Below, in pieces: positions 10,301 to 17,052 of a stretch of 40,313 bases of DNA. The notes under the pieces were generated by a model. It made no database searches. It saw nothing but the letters and a program-made list of their open reading frames with translations, and was not told where the DNA came from. This DNA is from CSP1-5 sp964558395 (lineage in GTDB: Bacteria > Methylomirabilota > Methylomirabilia > Methylomirabilales > CSP1-5). Position 1 is the first letter of the stretch. Each line of letters starts with the position of its first letter. A program made the position numbers and the translations under genes. The DNA lies in NCBI GenBank assembly GCA_964558395.1, contig CAZLDS010000026.1, positions 1-40,313 of the forward strand. Direction: 5' to 3'.

Positions 10301-10967
10301 TGACTTCAAATTTTTCTGCGCCCTGAAAAGCGAGGGTGATTGCTTTAGGGTTGGCCCCAGGATTGATGACAAAGTCGTATTCGAGTTGTCGCTGGTTGCC
10401 GTAGTAGACAAGATCCACGCCCGGGTAGACGTCCTGGTACTTCACTTTCGCGTAATTCGCGATGTTGGTATGCCACTTCTTCGGATCGTTCCCGATGAAG
10501 TAGTTGCTCTTCCCGGGGAGCTGATCTTGGCCCGAGATCTTCGGATGTGGATTCGCGCCGACAAACTCCATCCGCAGCACGGTTCGTTTTGACTGACTCC
10601 TCAGAGCGAGCACTGTTTCAGCAGAGGTCAGGAAGAGGGTGTAGCCGGGACCACGGGCGAGGTATTTCACCCGGCCATCACTCTGGCCGTGGTTGGCCTC
10701 AAAGCTGAGCGGGAGCTTACCGTAGGCCTCGACGATTCGGGTCTTCGTTGCGTGGTCGGGTTCGGCTGCAGTGGCAGGTGGGGTCAATCTCGCGTCTGGT
10801 GCGGCGAGCAGGCCCGCAGTGTCCCACGGTACGGCCGGGCTGTCCACCGCCAGGCCGATCGTGGCCGCAAGCACCATTGCCCAAGCGAGGTAAATCAGCG
10901 TTCGTCTCTTCGGAATCTTTCTTGCTTCTTTCTGACCGCTTCGCTGCTGCCCCCTGGGTCTGACCAA
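7330..10967 (-). CDS. SBBP-repeat beta-propeller / CFI-box / GspC-like PDZ fusion protein
   Basis: Start: a TTG at 10967 preceded by aggaggg with 5-nt spacing, better placed than upstream codons. The N-terminus is a signal anchor ('LIYLAWAMVLAATIGLAV'). Then come a DUF7948-like domain ('LPLSFEANHGQSDGRVKYLA', about 55-290), a long array of SBBP repeats ('STYLGGSQIDPGNSI..VDGxGNAYVTGST', about 300-715), a Gly/Pro linker and a CFI-box ('CFIATAAFGSPLEPHV', about 737). Two hydrophobic segments and a periplasmic GspC-like region follow, ending in a PDZ domain (about 1080-1173, 'GLEVGDRILSVNEQPVNSAG'). A gap at 9292-9391 splits it apparently, but a 16-base overlap of the flanks removes 116 bases and joins both parts in frame (about 1173 residues). 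It is the last gene of the secretion operon; it may couple a surface propeller to the secretion machine (inference). Confidence 0.8.
9292..9391. other. Scaffold gap of 100 Ns, probably false (16-base overlap)
   Basis: The 16 bases tgccgccgaggaaggt precede the gap (9276-9291) and follow it (9392-9407). Collapsing them restores frame. Because this lies in a repeat array, loss of whole SBBP units cannot be excluded. Confidence 0.85.
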
Positions 10968-11013
10968 GGTATCCCTCCTGTGATGGTGTCGGTTGCCCGC
11001 GATGGCGCTCCCG

Positions 11014-11517
11014 CTACCAGTCGCTATATCGTTTCCCCTTGCCCGCAATGTTCATCTTGCGGAAGCCCTCGGCGTTGCTTTGACTGTGCACATCCCGGAT
11101 CCCGGAGACCGTGCCGGTCTTGTCCACGATCAAGTCGAGTTTCCAGTCGCCCGCCTTGGTCATCGGGTCTGTGTAGATCCGTCGGAGGTAGCGGCGGATC
11201 TGGAGCTGGGTCTTGTCCTCCAGCAGGTCTTTTAACTTGGCCGGGTAGTGACCGTGGTCCTGCCGGTACCGAGCAATGGCCCGGCGGAATTCCCCCAGTC
11301 GAAAGAGCAGCTCAGCCTCCTTATCGCGTTGGACCATCGTGTGCCACATTGGGGTGAGGGCAGTCGTGGCAATCCCCATGAGAACAATGACCAGCAACAG
11401 CCCAATGTATGTAATGCCCGACTGACTAGAGAGCGTTCGGGGTCCGAGGTCCGAGGTCCGAGGTCCGGGATAGAACGGTCCTTTGATTTTTGGCTTCGGA
11501 TTTCGGGCTTCGCGCAT
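11014..11517 (-). CDS. Type II secretion pseudopilin-like protein lacking Glu5
   Basis: About 167 residues from the ATG at 11517. A 34-residue leader ends 'SSQSG', followed by the hydrophobic helix 'ITYIGLLLVIVLMGIATTAL', a prepilin-peptidase site (Gly before Ile). Position 5 of the mature helix is Gly, not the usual Glu, which suggests a minor pseudopilin. The globular part has a GspG-like pattern ('EFRRAIARYRQDHGHYPAKL', 'RIYTDPMT'). The leader is unusually long and is encoded by degenerate 7-bp repeats. It follows the upstream pseudopilin by 10 bases, with only a weak ribosome-binding site (ggatag). Confidence 0.8.
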   Translation of the reverse strand: MREARNPKPKIKGPFYPGPRTSDLGPRTLSSQSGITYIGLLLVIVLMGIATTALTPMWHTMVQRDKEAELLFRLGEFRRAIARYRQDHGHYPAKLKDLLEDKTQLQIRRYLRRIYTDPMTKAGDWKLDLIVDKTGTVSGIRDVHSQSNAEGFRKMNIAGKGKRYSDW

Positions 11518-11523
11518 CGGACT
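11441..11523 (-). repeat. Facing arrays of degenerate 7-bp units
   Basis: On the plus strand 11441-11468 is ggtccga three times plus ggtccgg. 11482-11523 is six heptads (tttgatt, tttggct, tcggatt, tcgggct, tcgcgca, tcggact), which read as the inverse complement family. The two arrays face each other across 13 bases and could fold back. They encode the pseudopilin leader and contain its start codon. Confidence 0.8.
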
Positions 11524-11527
11524 ATCC

Positions 11528-12022
11528 CTACCAGTCGGCATATGCTGTCCCATCCAATGCGATCGACTCGCTACCGCTCTTGACATCGAAAATCCCTTCT
11601 TCCACCCCGTCTTCGTTGGTTGCATAGACCAGGAGCCATGTGGCATCGGAACCGGTGATGGGATCCTTGGGGATCTTGCGCAGGTACCGCGCCTCCACCA
11701 GCGCTTCAAGGGACGGGGGGTATGCGTCGTTATCGGCGAAGTACTGATCGATGACGTCTCGGAAGATAAACAGGTTCTCTTGTAACGTTGCCTCCCTCGC
11801 CCGGTGGACCGACGTGCTGAAGCTCGGTTGGGCGAGCGTCAGGAGGATCCCGATAATCACCAACACAATCATGATCTCGACAAAGGTAAATCCTCGGGAG
11901 TCCGATGTCCGACGTGCGATGTCCGATGTCAAGAGACGAAGAAGCCACTTTGTGTCCGGTCGTCGGACTTTGGACTTCGGACTTTGGACCTCGGACCTCG
12001 GACTGGTCCTACCAGGTGTCAT
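11528..12022 (-). CDS. Type II secretion major-pseudopilin-like protein (GspG family)
   Basis: The ATG at 12022 follows gggag with 5-nt spacing and overlaps the end of the previous gene by 14 bases. The leader of about 43 residues ends 'SDSRG', then the canonical 'FTFVEIMIVLVIIGILLTLA' with Glu5. The globular part has 'RDVIDQYFADNDAYPPSLEA' and 'LRKIPKDPITGSDATW', typical of GspG-like pseudopilins, and a C-terminal 'DGTAYADW' shared in form with its neighbour. Pilin leaders are usually under 25 residues; this one is lengthened by heptamer-repeat DNA. Confidence 0.88.
   Translation of the reverse strand: MTPGRTSPRSEVQSPKSKVRRPDTKWLLRLLTSDIARRTSDSRGFTFVEIMIVLVIIGILLTLAQPSFSTSVHRAREATLQENLFIFRDVIDQYFADNDAYPPSLEALVEARYLRKIPKDPITGSDATWLLVYATNEDGVEEGIFDVKSGSESIALDGTAYADW
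11900..12009 (-). repeat. Facing arrays of degenerate 7-bp units
   Basis: Plus strand: 11900-11934 is gtccgat, gtccgac, gtgcgat, gtccgat, gtcaaga. 11961-12009 is cgtcgga, ctttgga, cttcgga, ctttgga, cctcgga, cctcgga, ctggtcc. The second array is the inverse complement of the first type, 26 bases away. It lies in the coding sequence of the pseudopilin leader, at the gene junction. Confidence 0.85.
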
Positions 12023-12482
12023 ACGTGCTCCCGTCCAGCGCGGTCGCTGTGCTGGCCGTGTGGACATCATAGACATCTCGCCCATCGGTGAGATTCGAGC
12101 TAAGACTATCGGAGTACGAGCGGGTGACCCACTCGCCTTCTTTGGTCATCGGGTCTTTGGGGATGCGGCGGAGGATCTTGGTCTCGACCATTTCCTCGAG
12201 GGTGCGGGGATAGCCGGTGCGGTTGATACTTATTTTATTCTTGAAGATCTCTCGCGCGTCCGCGGTATTCTCCCTGGCCTTGTCGTACTCCATCTTGAAC
12301 CGATCGACCCCTTCGCGCACCTCGCGGAGGGCCCGTCGCAGCTCGAGCTCTTTGGTTCGCTTGACCGTCACCTCCACGAGTGGCATCGCCACCGAGGCCA
12401 GCACACCCAGGACGGCAACCGTGATCAAAAGCTCGATGAGCGTAAACCCGCGATGGTCTCTCTTCGGCCAACGCCAACCCAC
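12009..12482 (-). CDS. Type II secretion pseudopilin (GspG-like)
   Basis: GTG start at 12482 with agaggg 8 nt upstream, 12 bases after the secretin stop. A short, normal leader 'MGWRWPKRDHRG' precedes 'FTLIELLITVAVLGVLASVA' with Glu5 and the Gly-Phe cleavage site. The globular domain has 'LRALREVREGVDRFKMEYDK', 'YPRTLEEMVE' and 'RRIPKDPMTKEGEW'. This is the best-formed pseudopilin of the three and is the likely template from which the downstream two arose. Confidence 0.9.
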   Translation of the reverse strand: MGWRWPKRDHRGFTLIELLITVAVLGVLASVAMPLVEVTVKRTKELELRRALREVREGVDRFKMEYDKARENTADAREIFKNKISINRTGYPRTLEEMVETKILRRIPKDPMTKEGEWVTRSYSDSLSSNLTDGRDVYDVHTASTATALDGSTYDTW

Positions 12483-12494
12483 TTCCGTAGCCCT

Positions 12495-14438
12495 CTACTG
12501 GCCCTCCGTTTCCGCGGGGGATGTCGGTGTTCGTTGTCGAGGAACGGTCGGTCGCTGCCTTCTCGGTACGGTGCGACGCGGTACGGCCGCAGGTATCGCC
12601 GCACCTCCCCCACCCCCAAAGCTTTCCCACGTCCCGGCCCAGAAGGTAGACATCTCTGGACGGGGCGGTTCGAGCCGCTTGACCACGCGAAGCGTGATGG
12701 AAATGATGATGTCGCGGCGGACCTTTTCGGTTCGCTTATTCTGGAAGGCACGCCCGACGAGCGGAAGGTCCCCCAGAATGGGTGAGTATTGGATCTGCGT
12801 GCGCTCCTCATCTTGGATGAGGCCTCCCAAGAGGCGACTCTCGCCGTCCTTGAGATTGACGAACGTGTTCAAGTTCCGCGTATTCACGCTTGCGAGCAGT
12901 TCTTGATTATCGGTCGGCTCCCCCAGGTTCGAAAATTCGAAGTTCACCTCGATGGTCACCTCACCGGTCAGGTGGATGATGGGCGTAAAAGTGAGCGTCA
13001 GGCCGATATCCCGATACTCCACGCGCGTCTCGGTGGTCGTGAGCGCCCCCACCTGTTGACCCTCGGTGACCCCCCCGGGGGTGGTGGAAATGGTCGAGAC
13101 GGCAAAGGGCCGCCGTTCTGCGATCACGATGCTGGCCTTCTGCCGATCGAGCACGCGGATCGTGGGGTTGGCCAATACCCTGGCGTCGCTATCGGTCTTG
13201 ACCAGATTGAGAAAGATCACGGGATTGGTGAAGAGGAAGTCCTCGGCGAAAGAGGCTCCCGCCAGCGCCGCGACACTCGTGAAGCCGGCGGCGGCGGGCG
13301 TGGCCATGGGGGCGGTAATGAAAGCGGCTTGGTACTGGTCGGTAAAGAAGATTCCCAGGTTCCGGAGCTTGGTTCGGTCTACCTCGAGGATTTCGAGCTC
13401 AAGCTCTACCTCGCCGCCCGTTCGGTCATTCACCTGAATGAGCCGTTCCGCTAAGGCGATCTTGTCCGGCGTATCCCGGACGGTGACGGTATTCAGGTCC
13501 TCGTCGACGAAAATCTGGCGAGTCGTCAAAATGGTCCGCAGGAGATTGACGATTTGTTTCGCGTCGGTGTCGTTGAGGTAGAATGTGCGGACCTGTAGGT
13601 CATCGTACTGCCGGTGCTTCGCCGGGGTGTCGGGGATGACGATGAGCGACTTGTCGCTGACCTTCTTGGCGTACAGGCGGTTCGTATTCAGAATCAGGTT
13701 GAAGGATTGACGGAGGGGAAGATCCTTCACATAGCTCGTCACCATCTTCCTCCGGACCCCCTCGTCCACCAGGATGTTGACCTTGGCCAACTTCGAGATG
13801 ATCTCGAGGACCTCTTGGATATCGGTGTCCTTGAACCGGAGCGTCACGGGCCTCGTGGACAGGAGACTCAGGGCCTGCTGTTGTTCGGCCCGCTCGAGGG
13901 CCCGGTTTGCCTCATCGGCGGCCAGGGTTACCCGGTCGGCCGCCTCTTGATATGCCTCTCGAATCTCTGGGTTCTCCGGATCGAGGTCTATGGCCTCAGA
14001 CAGTATGTGGGCCGCCTCGCGTACCTCTCCCTTCTCCAACAGTTGTGTTCCTTTTTTGAGACGCTCTTGGGCTCGTCGCTTGGCGCGTACCCGTTCTACC
14101 CCCCGCGCCGCAGTGGTCTCCTCGGTGTTGTAGTTCAGCGCGGTCTGGTACTCCATCAGCGCCGCCTCGAGCCGTCCGTCCTTTTCGAATTCTACTCCGC
14201 GGTCGGCATGCATCTTGGCCGCCGCGCGGAGAGCCCGGACCAGCCCTAACCGGGCTTCGACAGATTTGGGGGTCTCGCTCAGTCGTTCCATATAGAAGTC
14301 AACCGCCTGATCGTAGCTGCCGGCGCGCATCAGGTCCTCTCCCTGGGAGACGGGAGGCGTGGACTTTCCGGCACAGGCGGAAACGAGCAGAAGGATTCCT
14401 GGAAGTAGCAGCAAGAATACGGATCTTTGCCACCTCAT
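12495..14438 (-). CDS. gspD: Type II secretion secretin, TPR-containing lipoprotein
   Basis: 647 residues. The N-terminus is a lipoprotein signal with lipobox 'LLVSAC'. TPR-like helices (about 30-180) come next, then the secretin short N-domain ('VTLRFKDTDIQEVLEIISKL', about 198), an N1-type domain ('RTFYLNDTDAKQIVNLLRTI') and the beta-barrel secretin domain ('VEYRDIGLTLTFTPII', then 'LLGGLIQDEERTQI' and 'PILGDLPLVGRAFQNK'). The tail is Pro/Arg rich. It forms the outer-membrane channel. The N-terminal TPR region built into the secretin could replace a separate pilotin; such TPR-secretins are known from PilQ/GspD relatives. Its ATG overlaps the stop of the upstream gene (atga). Confidence 0.93.
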   Translation of the reverse strand: MRWQRSVFLLLLPGILLLVSACAGKSTPPVSQGEDLMRAGSYDQAVDFYMERLSETPKSVEARLGLVRALRAAAKMHADRGVEFEKDGRLEAALMEYQTALNYNTEETTAARGVERVRAKRRAQERLKKGTQLLEKGEVREAAHILSEAIDLDPENPEIREAYQEAADRVTLAADEANRALERAEQQQALSLLSTRPVTLRFKDTDIQEVLEIISKLAKVNILVDEGVRRKMVTSYVKDLPLRQSFNLILNTNRLYAKKVSDKSLIVIPDTPAKHRQYDDLQVRTFYLNDTDAKQIVNLLRTILTTRQIFVDEDLNTVTVRDTPDKIALAERLIQVNDRTGGEVELELEILEVDRTKLRNLGIFFTDQYQAAFITAPMATPAAAGFTSVAALAGASFAEDFLFTNPVIFLNLVKTDSDARVLANPTIRVLDRQKASIVIAERRPFAVSTISTTPGGVTEGQQVGALTTTETRVEYRDIGLTLTFTPIIHLTGEVTIEVNFEFSNLGEPTDNQELLASVNTRNLNTFVNLKDGESRLLGGLIQDEERTQIQYSPILGDLPLVGRAFQNKRTEKVRRDIIISITLRVVKRLEPPRPEMSTFWAGTWESFGGGGGAAIPAAVPRRTVPRRQRPTVPRQRTPTSPAETEGQ

Positions 14439-15028
14439 GGTCTTTTCCCCCTCTGTTTTTCACTGTCCGGTAAGGCAGCCCCTGGTCCGGGGCCTAACCC
14501 CAACCGAACCTCCTTGGTTCCATCGAGAGAATTGAGAATGAGAGCGTCTTCTTCGATCTGCTTCACCCGAAACTTGTTGCCAAAGACCTCGTGCTCTGTC
14601 ACCACGAAGGCTTCGCTGCCATACGTGACAAAGGCCGTCGCCCTGCCGTCCGCCTCCGCAAAACCCAGGAAACGGATTGTCTTTGCCTCCACGACGAAGG
14701 GATCCGGGGGTGGGGGCGGGGGCAAGGCGGCCTGAGTCGCGGCCCGAGTCTTGGGGGCTGTTGGGGAGGGAACCGGCGTGATCGAGCCGAAGATGTTGCG
14801 CACTTCGGGTTCAAAAGGAGGTCTCACGCGCTCGACTTGACTGAGCTGCAACTCGGGCACTTTCGAGCGCTTTTTGGCCTGCCTTGTGCTGGCTGTGGCG
14901 CGTTGTGCTCTCTTGGCGGGAGTGGCCTGAGGGGCCGCCGGAACTCGGGATCGCTGCACCACGATCAGGCCGATCCAAAAAATCGCGAGGGCCATGAGCA
15001 CAATCAGTTTTTTCCTATCCTTCGACAC
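14435..15028 (-). CDS. GspC/PilP-like inner-membrane coupling protein
   Basis: 197 residues. A single membrane helix (about 8-24, 'LIVLMALAIFWIGLIVV') is followed by a basic, Ala/Pro-rich linker. 'EPEVRNIFG' opens a small beta domain ('IRFLGFAEADGRATAFV', 'FRVKQIEEDALILNSLDGTK') like the HR/PilP fold that touches the secretin N-domains. There is no PDZ domain here; one is found in the terminal gene of the operon. Start overlaps the PilO-like gene by 14 bases. Confidence 0.75.
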   Translation of the reverse strand: MSKDRKKLIVLMALAIFWIGLIVVQRSRVPAAPQATPAKRAQRATASTRQAKKRSKVPELQLSQVERVRPPFEPEVRNIFGSITPVPSPTAPKTRAATQAALPPPPPPDPFVVEAKTIRFLGFAEADGRATAFVTYGSEAFVVTEHEVFGNKFRVKQIEEDALILNSLDGTKEVRLGLGPGPGAALPDSEKQRGKRP

Positions 15029-15599
15029 GGGCCTGGATCTCCTGCACTGATTGATCTGTTCCAGTCCCCTTCGCCTTTGGGCGATCAGCCCCGCCTTGGA
15101 AAAAGGCCGCCAGCTGAAGCCGGAGACTGAGCTGATTTCCCCCGCGTTGGCTGGTGAGGATCAGCTTCTCGATCATCAAGGGGTCTTGCAACCCCTCGAC
15201 CTCGTACAGGAAGCGGCGGATAGCGGCATAGCGGCCCTCCACGTCCATCTGAACTGTGAGCTTGACCAGCTTGTCTTCCGGGACATCTCCCGGTTGGTAC
15301 TTGACAGACGGGACATGCAGGTTAAGCCGATGGGCCTCATCGGTGACACGCCGGACCATGGCCAGAATGGCCCCCTGGGGCGGGATCTGGTTGCGGAACT
15401 GATCCATCTTTTTGAGCAGCGCCTGCATCACCTGCTGGGAACGGTGCTCGAGGCGCAGCATTCGCATGCGTGCGTGGAGCACTTGCAGGGTTGCCTCGTG
15501 AGCACGCTCGGCCCGCCGGGCCGGCACAATGACGAAAAGGAAAAAGGCCAGGTTGAGGAAGAGGAGGGAACCAGCCAGGTAGATGAGTCGCGGCTTCAT
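15015..15599 (-). CDS. PilO/GspM-like inner-membrane protein
   Basis: 194 residues. N-terminal membrane helix (about 5-25, 'IYLAGSLLFLNLAFFLFVIV'), a coiled coil (about 30-75), then a ferredoxin-like domain with the PilO pattern 'QGAILAMVRRVTDEAHRLNL' and 'VEGRYAAIRRFLYEVEGL'. It pairs with the PilN-like protein to form the periplasmic alignment complex. Start and stop overlap both neighbours by a few bases, showing translational coupling. Confidence 0.85.
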   Translation of the reverse strand: MKPRLIYLAGSLLFLNLAFFLFVIVPARRAERAHEATLQVLHARMRMLRLEHRSQQVMQALLKKMDQFRNQIPPQGAILAMVRRVTDEAHRLNLHVPSVKYQPGDVPEDKLVKLTVQMDVEGRYAAIRRFLYEVEGLQDPLMIEKLILTSQRGGNQLSLRLQLAAFFQGGADRPKAKGTGTDQSVQEIQARVEG

Positions 15600-16153
15600 G
15601 CTGCATGTCCTCGATAGCGGAGTGAGATCGTAAACTGTACTATGTTCTCCTTCTCTTTCGCTTCGTGATTGAGGAGATACACTTCATGAAAGACATCCCG
15701 TTCTTTGAGCTGCTGAACGCAGCGGAGGATATCTTCCAGGGTCCGTGCGCGTCCCGACAGGGTCACGGCGCCTTTCCCGAACTCAGGATGAATTTCGTCG
15801 AGGGCGACACCCTGTGGAATGGCGCGCTCAAGCTCAAACAGGAGGCTGCTCCACGAGAAATTGGCCCCCTGGATGATGTGGTTATAGAGCTTGACCCGCG
15901 CATCGAGGCGCGACGTCTCCTCGGGTGAGAGACGATCGGGCAGGGTTTTCAGGGAATCGTCGCGCTTCCGAATGGCCTCCTCGGCCTGTTGAGTCCGCTC
16001 TTCCGCGACCCGGAGTTCAGCTTGCGATGCCCGGTAGAGGTGCACGTTGCCAAGTCCGAGGAGTCCGCTGAGGGCGAGCCCTCCGACTGCCAGGTGGAAC
16101 AGCCGGCGCCGTTTCAGAATCTCGGGCGAGGCCAGGTTGAGGGTGATATCCAT
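15596..16153 (-). CDS. PilN/GspL-C-like inner-membrane protein
   Basis: The ATG at 16153 ('MDITLNLASPEILKRRR') has ggagg 5 nt upstream and is preferred over the GTG at 16165. A short cytoplasmic N-terminus matching the PilN element that binds PilM is followed by a membrane helix (about 20-40), a coiled coil, and 'IPQGVALDEIHPEFGKGAVT' with 'LSGRARTLEDILRCVQQLKE', the PilN fold. The first 40 bases overlap the end of the PilM-like gene. Confidence 0.87.
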   Translation of the reverse strand: MDITLNLASPEILKRRRLFHLAVGGLALSGLLGLGNVHLYRASQAELRVAEERTQQAEEAIRKRDDSLKTLPDRLSPEETSRLDARVKLYNHIIQGANFSWSSLLFELERAIPQGVALDEIHPEFGKGAVTLSGRARTLEDILRCVQQLKERDVFHEVYLLNHEAKEKENIVQFTISLRYRGHAA

Positions 16154-17052
16154 TCGCGCCTCCACGTCTCACGGAGCAAGGCCGCTCCGGCTGGCGCCAG
16201 CAGGTCCGAGGGAATCCCATCCTGGGATTCAGGAGGGCTGCAAACAGGGAGTTTTCCGGCGCTCGCCAAGGCGTCGCTGAGAGACGTGTTGCTTCCTCCC
16301 ATGAGGCAGAGGTGGGGCGTCTCCACTTTCATCTCATCTCTGAGGTAGCCGAGCGTCTCGTGAAGCTCTCGGATCACTTTCTGGACATGGTGGTTCCCGT
16401 CATGTCGGTCTCGCAGGCCGTTCCACGGGAGCGTCCGCCACAGGCATAGGGTTTCATCCTCGGCATAGATCAGTACGATACTCGAAGGTCCAAGTGCGAG
16501 GAAGAGCCGCTTCTCACTCATGTGGACGACTTGGTGCAGCCGATACAGGGCCAAGCCTTGGGTCACGATCCGGGTCGGCTCCAGGCCGACGTGTAACAGC
16601 AGCGTCTCGTATTGGGCGATAACCCCCTCCCGGGCGAACAAATACAGGAGGCGTGATCCGTCCTGCTGTGAGACGAGGGATTGGTAATCGATACGGGCCT
16701 CCTCAACGGGAAAGGGCAGGCGATCCTTGAGGCGCCAAGAGAGCAGCTGTCGAATCTCGGCAGGGGTCCCTTTGAGCTCTTCGAAATCTTGAAAACCCGC
16801 GCGGCAGGTCAGATCGGGCAGGGCGAGGACAACCTTGCCCCCCTTCCACCCCATCTCCTGCAAAAGGCTGCGGAGCTGAGCCGCCAGTTCCTGCTCGTCG
16901 GCCACATTCGGTTCGATAAGCGAGGGAGTGAGCAAGTCTGGAGGCAGGGGCTGCGACGCACCCCGTTTGAGCTCGACCCCGTGCGGCGTCTGCCGGACCT
17001 GGCAGAGGCTGATCCGTCCTGTGTCGATTTCCAATCCCCAGGTGCCGATCAT
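16114..17052 (-). CDS. PilM/GspL-N-like actin-fold protein
   Basis: 312 residues, cytoplasmic. It begins 'MIGTWGLEIDTGRISLCQV', the first phosphate-loop strand of the PilM/GspL actin-like fold. Later 'KVVLALPDLTCR', 'LSWRLKDRLPFPVEEARIDY' and 'LCLMGGSNTSLSDAL' fit the PilM layout. Shorter and more diverged than pilus PilM (about 350). With the next two genes it replaces a single GspL. Start overlaps the gspE stop by 4 bases. Confidence 0.8.
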   Translation of the reverse strand: MIGTWGLEIDTGRISLCQVRQTPHGVELKRGASQPLPPDLLTPSLIEPNVADEQELAAQLRSLLQEMGWKGGKVVLALPDLTCRAGFQDFEELKGTPAEIRQLLSWRLKDRLPFPVEEARIDYQSLVSQQDGSRLLYLFAREGVIAQYETLLLHVGLEPTRIVTQGLALYRLHQVVHMSEKRLFLALGPSSIVLIYAEDETLCLWRTLPWNGLRDRHDGNHHVQKVIRELHETLGYLRDEMKVETPHLCLMGGSNTSLSDALASAGKLPVCSPPESQDGIPSDLLAPAGAALLRETWRREWISPSTWPRPRF

